The position numbers and the translations under genes are program-made. Below the pieces are notes generated by a model. The model saw nothing but the letters and a program-made list of their open reading frames with translations, was not told the origin of the DNA and searched no databases. Shown in pieces: positions 1-5,832 of a stretch of DNA of 13,070 nt. This stretch comes from Bacillota bacterium (GTDB lineage: Bacteria > Bacillota > Sulfobacillia > Thermaerobacterales > Thermaerobacteraceae): contig QGUQ01000015.1 of the NCBI GenBank assembly GCA_003242195.1, forward strand, positions 1 through 13,070, in the 5' to 3' direction. Every line of letters begins with the position of its first letter. Position 1 is the first letter of the stretch.

Positions 1-477
1 ACGTTGCCCCACGCCGTCATGCTGATCGCCGGGGACACGGTGGAGGTGGCCCGGGCCGCTGACCGGGTCTTCCCGCCGGACCAACCCCGCGTGGTGCTGG
101 TCGACACCTTCCAGGACGAGGCCGTGGAAGCCGTGCGCGTGGCCGCGGCGCTGGGCCAGCGCCTGGCGGCGGTACGGCTCGACACGCCATCGGAGCGCGG
201 CGGCGTCACGCCCGGCCTGGTGCGGGAGGTCAAGGCGCGGCTGGCCCAGGCCGGCTTCGGCCACGTGCGGGTCTTCGTCTCGGGGGGCATCACGCCGGAG
301 CGCATCCCCGCCCTCAAAGCAGCCGGCGCCGACGCCTTCGGGGTGGGCAGTTACATATCGTCCGCCCCTCCCATCGACATGACGATGGACATCAAGGCCA
401 TCGGCGACCGGCCCGTCGCCAAGCGCGGTCGCATCCCCGGCTTGACGGAGAATCCGCGGCTGCGCCAGCGCCTGTGA
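1..477 (+). CDS. pncB: Nicotinate phosphoribosyltransferase, C-terminal part (5' end outside window)
   Basis: The reading frame is open from the first base, so the start lies upstream and only about 158 C-terminal residues are present. The enzyme joins nicotinate and PRPP to give nicotinate mononucleotide, with ATP hydrolysis, in the salvage route to NAD in the cytoplasm. Family signatures visible here are TLPHAVML near the cut edge, VRLDTPSERGG, the phosphate-binding strand VFVSGGI, DAFGVGSYIS and the near-terminal APPIDMTMDIK...PVAKRGRIPG. These match the short type found in archaea and many Firmicutes better than the longer B. subtilis-type enzyme. The gene ends in TGA and is separated from the downstream fix genes by a hairpin and a 328-base gap, so it is probably not cotranscribed with them. 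Identity is confident; the symbol is used in the general sense of this enzyme. Confidence 0.93.
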   Translation, partial: TLPHAVMLIAGDTVEVARAADRVFPPDQPRVVLVDTFQDEAVEAVRVAAALGQRLAAVRLDTPSERGGVTPGLVREVKARLAQAGFGHVRVFVSGGITPERIPALKAAGADAFGVGSYISSAPPIDMTMDIKAIGDRPVAKRGRIPGLTENPRLRQRL

Positions 478-489
478 GACCCCGCCGAG

Positions 490-522
490 GCCCGTCCCCG
501 GCCGTCTTCCCATCGGACGGGC
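490..522 (+). terminator. Terminator-like hairpin after the nicotinate phosphoribosyltransferase gene
   Basis: A perfect 8-bp inverted repeat, GCCCGTCC (490–497) and GGACGGGC (515–522), encloses a 17-base loop and begins 12 bases after the stop codon. No T-tract follows (the next bases are GTCGCAAAGG), so it would be a weak or factor-assisted terminator, or an mRNA 3'-end stabiliser. Position supports a transcription-end role; sequence only partly does. Confidence 0.4.
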
Positions 523-540
523 GTCGCAAAGGCCAGAGAT

Positions 541-560
541 CGCGAGGACTCGCGAGGACT
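541..560 (+). repeat. Perfect 10-bp tandem direct repeat
   Basis: CGCGAGGACT occurs twice head to tail (541–550 and 551–560), one helical turn apart, directly upstream of the candidate fix promoter. It overlaps the place where a -35 element would lie. The one-turn phasing would suit a regulator binding both copies on one face, but two copies may also be chance duplication. Confidence 0.6.
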
Positions 561-574
561 CGGCGTGGTAATAT
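545..574 (+). promoter_or_regulatory. Candidate fixABCX promoter (extended -10)
   Basis: TGG followed by TAATAT (566–574) forms an extended -10 element in the same TGG-hexamer arrangement as the clearer cmk promoter and the der promoter. The best -35 with an 18-base spacer is AGGACT (545–550), only 3 of 6 to consensus and inside the tandem repeat, so the promoter would rely on the extended -10 or on an activator. A second, weaker hexamer, TAGACT, lies at 594–599. The start site is therefore uncertain. Confidence 0.4.
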
Positions 575-624
575 CGAATAGGAGGAAATGAGGTAGACTC
601 TCGCGTCTTTTCTTTGGCGCGACA

Positions 625-640
625 TGTGAAGACGATCACA
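625..640. promoter_or_regulatory. FNR/CRP-family operator, perfect TGTGA-N6-TCACA
   Basis: TGTGA (625–629), six bases, then TCACA (636–640) is an exact match to the operator consensus bound by E. coli CRP and by Bacillus FNR. Finding it in the only long gap in front of a redox operon fits control by an oxygen- or redox-sensing Crp/Fnr-family protein. Its centre (632.5) lies downstream of the best promoter candidate (569–574). It would then act as a roadblock or repressor site, or else it serves a promoter I could not identify. Confidence 0.5.
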
Positions 641-805
641 AAGTTGCAGGCAACACCGGCCGGACGCCGACCGCCCGAGCTGCAAGACGCCCGCCCCGTA
701 CCGGGTTCCCCGGGTGCATCACCCTGTTGTGGACCCGGCCATCGGGATGCGGGCTCGCCGCAGGCCGGAGCGGCGCCGGGAGCCCATGGAGGGCGGTGAG
801 CGAGC

Positions 806-1654
806 GTGCATGCCATCGTTTGCCTGAAGCAGGTGCCCGACAGCTCCGAGATGCGCATCAACCCCAAGACCGGCACGCTGGTCCGCCAGGGCGTCACGTC
901 CATCATCAACCCCTATGACGTCCACGCCCTGGAAGCCGCCTTGCAGGTCAAGGACCAGTTTGGCGGGGAAGTGACGGTCGTCAGCATGGGGCCGCCCTTC
1001 TTCGAGCAGTCCCTCAAGGAGGCGGTGTCGGTCGGCGCCGACCGGACGGTGCTGGTCAGCGACCGGGCCATGGCCGGTGCGGACACCTTCGCCACCAGCA
1101 GGGTACTGGCGGAGGCCATCCGCAAGATCGAGCGGGATTTCGGTCCTGCCGACCTGATCTTCTGCGGCCGCCAGACCATCGACGGCGACACCGGCCAGGT
1201 AGGGCCCGGCATTGCGGCACGGCTGGATATCCCGGTGCTGACCTACGTCATCCGCATTCGCGAGATCGACCCCGAAAAGCGCCACATCGTGGTCGAGCGC
1301 AAGATCGAGGGCGGGCGCCAGGTGGTGCGTGCCAAGCTCCCGGCCCTGCTGACGGTGGAGAAGGAGCTCAACGAGTTGCGGTATGCCTCGCTGCCGGGGA
1401 TGCTGCGGGCCGCCAAGCACAAGCCCATCGTCTGGAACCGCGAAACCCTGGGCCTGGAGCGCAACGAGGTCGGCCTCCTGGGATCGCCCACCATCGTCGC
1501 CCGCTCCTTCACGCCGCCAGAGAAGAAGCGGGAGACCGTGCTCATCGATGGGAGCGATCCCCAAAAGGCGGCGCGGGAGCTGGCCGACCGGCTGCTGGCG
1601 CACCCGGCCTTCCGCAAGGCCGTGCTGGAACGCCGGCGGGCCGTGACCGGATGA
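806..1654 (+). CDS. fixA: Electron transfer flavoprotein beta subunit, FixA
   Basis: This 282-residue protein is the small subunit of an electron transfer flavoprotein and pairs with FixB. In FixABCX complexes the heterodimer takes electrons from NADH at a flavin and splits them between ferredoxin or flavodoxin and, through FixCX, quinone. Visible signatures are the opening strand AIVCLKQVPD (3–12), NPYD (35–38), a VTVVSMGPP strand (57–64) and the nucleotide-loop motif GRQTIDGDTGQVGP (121–134), all typical of EtfB. The GTG start is chosen because the family's conserved N-terminus begins at once after it. GGAGGG lies about 12 bases upstream, a rather wide spacing. It is the first gene of fixA-B-C-X. 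The family is certain; the bifurcating role is inferred from the complete fix set. Confidence 0.95.
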   Translation: MHAIVCLKQVPDSSEMRINPKTGTLVRQGVTSIINPYDVHALEAALQVKDQFGGEVTVVSMGPPFFEQSLKEAVSVGADRTVLVSDRAMAGADTFATSRVLAEAIRKIERDFGPADLIFCGRQTIDGDTGQVGPGIAARLDIPVLTYVIRIREIDPEKRHIVVERKIEGGRQVVRAKLPALLTVEKELNELRYASLPGMLRAAKHKPIVWNRETLGLERNEVGLLGSPTIVARSFTPPEKKRETVLIDGSDPQKAARELADRLLAHPAFRKAVLERRRAVTG

Positions 1655-1697
1655 ACCGTCGACGGATGACCGGGGAGAGGCGGAGAGGAGGAGCGCC

Positions 1698-2846
1698 GTG
1701 AGCGAGCACAGCGTGACGGCACGGGCCACGCAAGGCGGAGGGGAGCCTGCGGACCTGGACGCCTATCGCGGTGTGGGCATTTTCCTCGAGCAGCATAACG
1801 GCCGTGCCGCGCCCGTGGCCTGGGAGCTGGCGGGCATCGGGCGCAAGCTGGCTGACAAGCTGGGCGTCGAGCTGATCGGGTTCGTCGCCGGTCATGGCGT
1901 CGAGGCGATCGCCCGGGAGGCGGTGGAACGGGGCTGCGACCGGGTGTACGTGCTGGATCACCCCGCCCTGGCCGTCTATCGCAACGAGGCTTTCGCCCGG
2001 GCCCTGGTGCCCGTGATCCGGGAGGTCAAGCCCGAGATCTTCCTCCTGGGCGCGACCACCACGGGCCGTGACCTGGCGGGAACCCTGGCCACCACCCTGG
2101 CGACGGGGCTCACCGCCGACTGCACGCAGCTGGACGTGGACCCCGAGACCCGGTTGCTGGATGCCATCCGGCCGGCCTTCCTGGAGAAGCAGCTGGCGGT
2201 CATCCTCTGCAAGAAGCACCGGCCCCAGATGGCGACGGTTCGGCCCAAGATGATGGAGCCCGCCGAACCCCAGCCGGGGCGTCAGGGCCAGATCATCCGC
2301 GTCGACGTGGACCTGGATGAGTCGCAGCTGCGCACCGAGGTGCTGGGTGTCATCGACGAGCCCGACCCCCAGGCCCAGCTGGAACGGGCCGACGTGGTGG
2401 TGGCCGGTGGGCGCGGCTTGCAGGATCCCAAGAACCTGAAGCTGCTCTTCGACTTCGCGGAACGCGTCGGCGGCGTGGTCGGCGCCTCCCGGGCCATCGT
2501 CGACGCCGGCTGGATCGGGCGCGAGTATCAGGTGGGCCAGACCGGGCTCACCGTCCGGCCGAAGGTGTACTTCGCCTTCGGGATCTCGGGTGCCATCCAG
2601 CATACCGTGGGCATGGAGAACTCCGAGCTGATCATCGCCGTCAACAAGGACCCCGAGGCGCCCATCTTCAAAGTCGCCGACCTCGGCGTGGTGGGCGACC
2701 TGTTCCAGATTCTCCCGGCGCTGCAGGCCGAGTTGGAGCGGCGGCTGGACGAGGAAGCAGGCCGGGATGGCGGTACCGGGGACGACGGGGCGCGTGGTGA
2801 AGCGGCGGCCGCCGAGGACGTGCCCGCCCGGGCCAAGGGCGCCTGA
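1698..2846 (+). CDS. fixB: Electron transfer flavoprotein alpha subunit, FixB
   Basis: This 382-residue protein is the large ETF subunit that holds the C-terminal FAD passing electrons to FixC. The N-terminal domain (about 20–215) has the ETF alpha/beta fold with LGATTTGRDL (118–126). The FAD domain follows with GGRG (237–240), GASR (262–265), VGQTG (279–283), GISGAIQH (295–302) and the closing ADLGVVGDLFQILPAL (327–342). The GTG start follows AGGAGG with a 6-base spacer, 43 bases after the fixA stop. Residues from about 350 on form an acidic, Ala/Gly-rich tail of roughly 30 residues not needed for the fold and not usual in FixB (E. coli FixB, as I recall, is about 313 residues). There is no N-terminal ferredoxin domain, unlike some clostridial EtfA proteins. 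Confidence 0.95.
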   Translation: MSEHSVTARATQGGGEPADLDAYRGVGIFLEQHNGRAAPVAWELAGIGRKLADKLGVELIGFVAGHGVEAIAREAVERGCDRVYVLDHPALAVYRNEAFARALVPVIREVKPEIFLLGATTTGRDLAGTLATTLATGLTADCTQLDVDPETRLLDAIRPAFLEKQLAVILCKKHRPQMATVRPKMMEPAEPQPGRQGQIIRVDVDLDESQLRTEVLGVIDEPDPQAQLERADVVVAGGRGLQDPKNLKLLFDFAERVGGVVGASRAIVDAGWIGREYQVGQTGLTVRPKVYFAFGISGAIQHTVGMENSELIIAVNKDPEAPIFKVADLGVVGDLFQILPALQAELERRLDEEAGRDGGTGDDGARGEAAAAEDVPARAKGA

Positions 2847-2859
2847 CGGAGGGATGGAC

Positions 2860-4158
2860 ATGGCAGAGCGGTTCGACGTCGTGGTCGTGGGCGCCGGCCC
2901 CGCGGGCCTCTCGGCCGGCCTGGTGCTCGCCCGGGGGGGCGCCAATGTGTTGATCCTGGAACGCGGTGAATACCCTGGTTCGAAGAACGTCATGGGGGGC
3001 GTTCTGTATAACCACCAGCTCGACGAGCTGCTCCCCGGAGCCTGGCGGGAGGCGCCCATCGAGCGCACCGTCATCGAACAGAACTACTGGCTCATGACCC
3101 GCAACTCGGCCGTCGCCTTCGGCTACCGTAACGAGGATTGGGCGGGGGACCCACCCAATTGCTTCACGGTTCTGCGGGCCAAGTTCGACCAGTGGTTCGC
3201 CAAGAAGGTGGAGGAGGCGGGTGCCACGCTGATCACCCGCACGACCGTCGTCGACCTGCTGCAGGACGACAGCGGTCGCGTCATCGGCGTGCGGGCGGGG
3301 CGCCCCGAGGGTGAGGTCTACGCCGACATCGTCATCCTGGCCGAGGGTGTCAACAACCTGCTGACCCAGAAGGCCGGTCTACACAACGACTGGAAGATGA
3401 ACGAGGCCGCCCTGGCCGTCAAAGAAGTGATCGAGCTGCCCCGGGAGAAGATCGAGGACCGGTTTGGTCTCGAACCCGGCCAGGGAGCCACCATCGAGAT
3501 GCTGGGCGACCCGTCCGCCGGCATGCTGGGGATGGGCTTCCTCTACACCAACAAGGAATCCCTGTCCCTGGGCGTCGGGGTCCTCGTCAAGCATCTGGTC
3601 TACAGCGGCATGAATCCCAACGACCTGCTGGAGCGGCTCAAGCAGCATCCGAGGGTGCGTCCCCTGATCGAGGGCGGCCGGGTCATCGAATATTCCGCCA
3701 AGCTCATTCCCGAAGGCGGGTACAAGGCCATCGCGCGGCTGTTCAAGGATGGCGTGATGGTGGTCGGGGATGCGGCCGGTCTGACCAACGCCATCCACCG
3801 CGAGGGCTCCAACCTGGCCATGACGTCGGGTCGCATCGCCGGCGAGGTGGCGCTGGAGGCGCTGGCCGAGGGCGATCCCACCAGCCGGGTGCTGCGCAGG
3901 TATCAGCAGCGGCTGGAAGAAACCTATGTGTTGAAGGACTTGCGCAAGTACAATCAGGCCAACGAGTTCTTCGACGCCAACCCGCAGTTCCTCCGGGACT
4001 ACCCGGAGCTGCTCAGCCGCATGATGCGCGAGTTCTTCACGGTGGACGCCACGCCCAAGTGGGATAAGCAGGCCAAGATCCTGCGGATGGTCCGCCGTGA
4101 ACGGCCGCTGTGGCGCATCGCCTACGACCTGTTCCAGATGTGGAGGGCGATCGGATGA
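2860..4158 (+). CDS. fixC: FixC, ETF:quinone oxidoreductase-type flavoprotein
   Basis: This flavoprotein takes electrons from FixAB and, with FixX, delivers them to the membrane quinone pool. It opens with a Rossmann dinucleotide motif, GAGPAG (11–16), ending at an acidic residue in LILERGEYPG (31–40). It carries NVMGG (43–47), the second FAD motif GDAAG (303–307) and REGSNLAMTSGRIAGE (314–329), all typical of FixC and ETF-QO proteins. The ATG at 2860 is chosen because GGAGGG (2848–2853) lies 6 bases before it. It gives 432 residues, close to E. coli FixC (about 428). The ATG at 2854 directly abuts the Shine-Dalgarno, and the frame opens as far back as 2767, but those residues overlap the fixB tail and look non-conserved. 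Its stop overlaps the fixX start (ATGA), which implies translational coupling. Confidence 0.95.
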   Translation: MAERFDVVVVGAGPAGLSAGLVLARGGANVLILERGEYPGSKNVMGGVLYNHQLDELLPGAWREAPIERTVIEQNYWLMTRNSAVAFGYRNEDWAGDPPNCFTVLRAKFDQWFAKKVEEAGATLITRTTVVDLLQDDSGRVIGVRAGRPEGEVYADIVILAEGVNNLLTQKAGLHNDWKMNEAALAVKEVIELPREKIEDRFGLEPGQGATIEMLGDPSAGMLGMGFLYTNKESLSLGVGVLVKHLVYSGMNPNDLLERLKQHPRVRPLIEGGRVIEYSAKLIPEGGYKAIARLFKDGVMVVGDAAGLTNAIHREGSNLAMTSGRIAGEVALEALAEGDPTSRVLRRYQQRLEETYVLKDLRKYNQANEFFDANPQFLRDYPELLSRMMREFFTVDATPKWDKQAKILRMVRRERPLWRIAYDLFQMWRAIG

Positions 4159-4505
4159 GCGCACAGGCCCTGGCGGCAAAGCCGGTCACCGGCGAGGAGA
4201 AGGTGAAGAGGGATTCCAGGCCGGTATCCATCGAGGATAAGCTATACCTGAACCGATTCAACGCCGACAAGCAGTCGCACCTGTTCATCATCGATCCGGA
4301 GATCTGCCTGACCAAGTGCCCGGAGCAGTATTGCACGAAGTTCTGCCCGGCCCACGTCTACGAGTGGGACGCGGAGGCCCAGAAGATCCTGGTGGGCTAC
4401 GAGGGCTGTGTCGAGTGTGGCACGTGCCGCATCGGCTGCCCCTTCCGCAACATCAAGTGGCTGAACCCGCGCGGGGGTTACGGCGTTCAGTACCGTCAGG
4501 GTTGA
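4155..4505 (+). CDS. fixX: FixX, ferredoxin-like partner of FixC
   Basis: This 116-residue iron-sulfur protein pairs with FixC; together they correspond to the single-chain mitochondrial ETF:ubiquinone oxidoreductase. It has eight cysteines in two groups: C51, C55, C60, C64 (CLTKCPEQYCTKFCP) and C85, C88, C91, C95 (CVECGTCRIGCP). By family precedent one [4Fe-4S] cluster is held by the CxxCxxC group plus one earlier Cys-Pro cysteine; whether the others bind a second cluster cannot be read from sequence. The ATG start overlaps the fixC stop by ATGA. An upstream in-frame start at 4110 would add residues translated from inside fixC and is rejected. The roughly 25-residue N-terminal extension before the conserved VSIEDKLYLNRF makes it longer than E. 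coli FixX (about 95). Confidence 0.95.
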   Translation: MSAQALAAKPVTGEEKVKRDSRPVSIEDKLYLNRFNADKQSHLFIIDPEICLTKCPEQYCTKFCPAHVYEWDAEAQKILVGYEGCVECGTCRIGCPFRNIKWLNPRGGYGVQYRQG

Positions 4506-4528
4506 TGCGTCGTCCCCGGAGGTGACCG

Positions 4529-5362
4529 ATGGCAATCTCGCGGGCGGAAGTCCTCAGTCAGGCCCGGGCGGCGGGCGAGCGGCTGATCCGCGAGTGGATC
4601 CAGCCGCTGGCGGGCGGGCCATCAGCGGCGGGGGATTGGGCGGTCGCCCTGGCCGGGTCGGGCGCCACCGGCTACCGTGACGCCGCCTCCCGCCTGGACC
4701 TGCTGGTTGCCGGCCCGACCGCCGGCGTGGATGAGCTGCGTCGCCGCCTGGCGGCCAGAAGCGGACGCCGGGGGCCGGGCACTTGCCACAAGCTGCCGGC
4801 GTGGGCGGGTGGCGGCAAGCTCGTCCTCCTGAGCTGGGATGAACTGGAGGCCGAGGCCGGGGCGGTCACCGAGGCCGGCGTCGCGCTGCTGGCGAGCGCC
4901 GAGCCGTTGTACGATCCCCAGGGGCGGGTGCGGGGCGTGCTCGACCGTCTCTTCCCGTTGCCTGCCAGCTGGTACCGCCAGCGGATCGCCGAGCGCTACC
5001 GGTGCGTACGACGGCGTACCGCGTCCATCGCCTGGAACCTGCGCCGGGCGCAGGCGTTTGCTTTCCTCGCCAGCTTCGTGGAGTGGCTCGATCACGTGCT
5101 GCACCTTTGCCTGTACGCGGACGGCCAGCCGCCCGTCGAGCGCAAGTGGTTGCTCCAAGCCGCGATGCGCACGAGCCTTGGGCGTGAGTTGCGGGCGGAC
5201 CTTTACGATCTCTTCTCCCGGCTCGGCGAGGTGGCGACTCTAGGAGGAAGCTACGACCCGAAGGAGAACCGGCTCTACAACGCCATTGCGGGTGTCCACG
5301 GCCGCCTGGCGGTCGCCCTGCGCGACCGGGGCCTACTGGAGGAACGGGAGGATCCGGAGTGA
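4529..5362 (+). CDS. Nucleotidyltransferase-like protein with degenerate active-site motif (DUF4037-like)
   Basis: The 277-residue soluble protein begins 23 bases after fixX behind GGAGGTGA (4518–4525), an excellent Shine-Dalgarno, so it is very likely read from the fix mRNA. Residues 38–60 (AVALAGSGATGYRDAASRLDLLV) have the shape of a polymerase-beta-type nucleotidyltransferase loop: Gly-Ser at 43–44, then a hydrophobic strand with Asp57. The usual first metal-binding Asp of the Asp-x-Asp pair is replaced by Arg55, so catalysis is doubtful. The helical C-terminal half (about 150–270) contains WYRQRIAERYR, LDHVLHLCLYADGQPP and RKWLL, a layout resembling DUF4037/kanamycin-type nucleotidyltransferase partners. 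The stop overlaps the next start (GTGA). The substrate is unknown; the family call is by eye and moderate. Confidence 0.6.
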   Translation: MAISRAEVLSQARAAGERLIREWIQPLAGGPSAAGDWAVALAGSGATGYRDAASRLDLLVAGPTAGVDELRRRLAARSGRRGPGTCHKLPAWAGGGKLVLLSWDELEAEAGAVTEAGVALLASAEPLYDPQGRVRGVLDRLFPLPASWYRQRIAERYRCVRRRTASIAWNLRRAQAFAFLASFVEWLDHVLHLCLYADGQPPVERKWLLQAAMRTSLGRELRADLYDLFSRLGEVATLGGSYDPKENRLYNAIAGVHGRLAVALRDRGLLEEREDPE

Positions 5363-5709
5363 AGCTCTTCGCTTACGGGACGCTGCGCCGCCGCGGCCGC
5401 ATCGAGGCCCTGGTGGGCCGGAAGCTCGGCGAGCCGGAACCGGCGACCCTGGAAGGTTACCGGCTGTATGACACCGGGCGGGGTTACCCGGTGATCCTGG
5501 AGGAAGCCGGGCATCGGGTCCGCGGCGTCGTCTGGACCATCGAGCCGAGCGATCTGGTGCACATCGATCACTACGAGGGCGCCGATGAAGACCCTCCCTA
5601 CTACTTCCGGCGTGCCGTCCGGGTGCGCACGGAAGGGGGAGAGACCGAGGCCTTCGTGTACGTCGGCAATCCCGAGGCCTTCGACACGCTGACACCCATC
5701 GAAGCGTAA
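5359..5709 (+). CDS. Gamma-glutamylcyclotransferase-fold (AIG2/GGCT-like) protein
   Basis: This 116-residue protein shows the family's N-terminal substrate loop FAYGTLR (4–10), the central GYPVILEE strand and the conserved Asp-x-Tyr-Glu-Gly segment (DHYEG, 70–74). Glu73 is the likely catalytic acid, followed by YYFRRAVRVRT. GGCT-fold enzymes release 5-oxoproline from gamma-glutamyl amines or peptides, but small bacterial members have varied and mostly unproven substrates. The GTG start sits in a 4-base overlap with the upstream stop and has GGGAGG (5346–5351) 7 bases before it. It is thus translationally coupled to the nucleotidyltransferase-like gene and is the last gene of the fix run. No terminator is evident in the 123 bases that follow. 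Confidence 0.85.
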   Translation: MKLFAYGTLRRRGRIEALVGRKLGEPEPATLEGYRLYDTGRGYPVILEEAGHRVRGVVWTIEPSDLVHIDHYEGADEDPPYYFRRAVRVRTEGGETEAFVYVGNPEAFDTLTPIEA

Positions 5710-5794
5710 CCCTCCAGGGACCCATCCCGCCGTCCCATCCCGAGCCCCGCACCGCCATCCGGCAGGCAGAAACCGCGCCGTCGCAGCATAGACT

Positions 5795-5825
5795 CCCCCG
5801 GATCCACCGACCAGTCATCCGGGGG
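5795..5825 (+). promoter_or_regulatory. GC-rich hairpin overlapping a ribosome binding site
   Basis: CCCCCGGAT (5795–5803) pairs perfectly with ATCCGGGGG (5817–5825) over 9 bp with a 13-base loop. The 3' arm runs into the Shine-Dalgarno GGAGG (5825–5829) of the gene starting at 5833, so the folded form would hinder ribosome access. No known thermosensor or riboswitch pattern is recognised, and runs of G in such sites make chance pairing fairly likely. Confidence 0.4.
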
Positions 5826-5832
5826 GAGGGGC

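Larger units (their letters stand above)
478..805 (+). other. 328-base non-coding regulatory region before fixABCX
   Basis: No convincing gene lies here: the ORFs that cross it are short, arginine-rich and resemble no protein. In order it holds the terminator-like hairpin (490–522), a 10-bp tandem repeat (541–560), a candidate extended -10 promoter (569–574), a strong Shine-Dalgarno-like AGGAGG (580–585) before a two-codon ATG-AGG-TAG, a TGTGA-N6-TCACA palindrome (625–640), and the palindrome GTTGC-AG-GCAAC (643–654). A nested pair of inverted repeats follows: CCGGGT 701–706 with ACCCGG 733–738, enclosing GGGTG 712–716 with CACCC 720–724. If transcription starts near 580, the fixA mRNA has a leader of about 225 bases. 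I recognise no known riboswitch or T-box. Confidence 0.6.

Noticed and set aside
614..918. Small ORFs in the fixA leader and overlapping the fixA start
   Set aside because: They have no Shine-Dalgarno at proper distance and no recognisable sequence, and they cover the regulatory palindromes or conserved fixA codons.
719..1729. 336-codon minus-strand frame opposite fixA
   Set aside because: The + strand encodes a well-conserved FixA; the antisense product resembles nothing and lacks a plausible ribosome site.
2767..2859. Earlier starts for FixC
   Set aside because: They lie within the fixB tail or directly abut the Shine-Dalgarno. The ATG at 2860 has correct spacing and gives a length close to known FixC.
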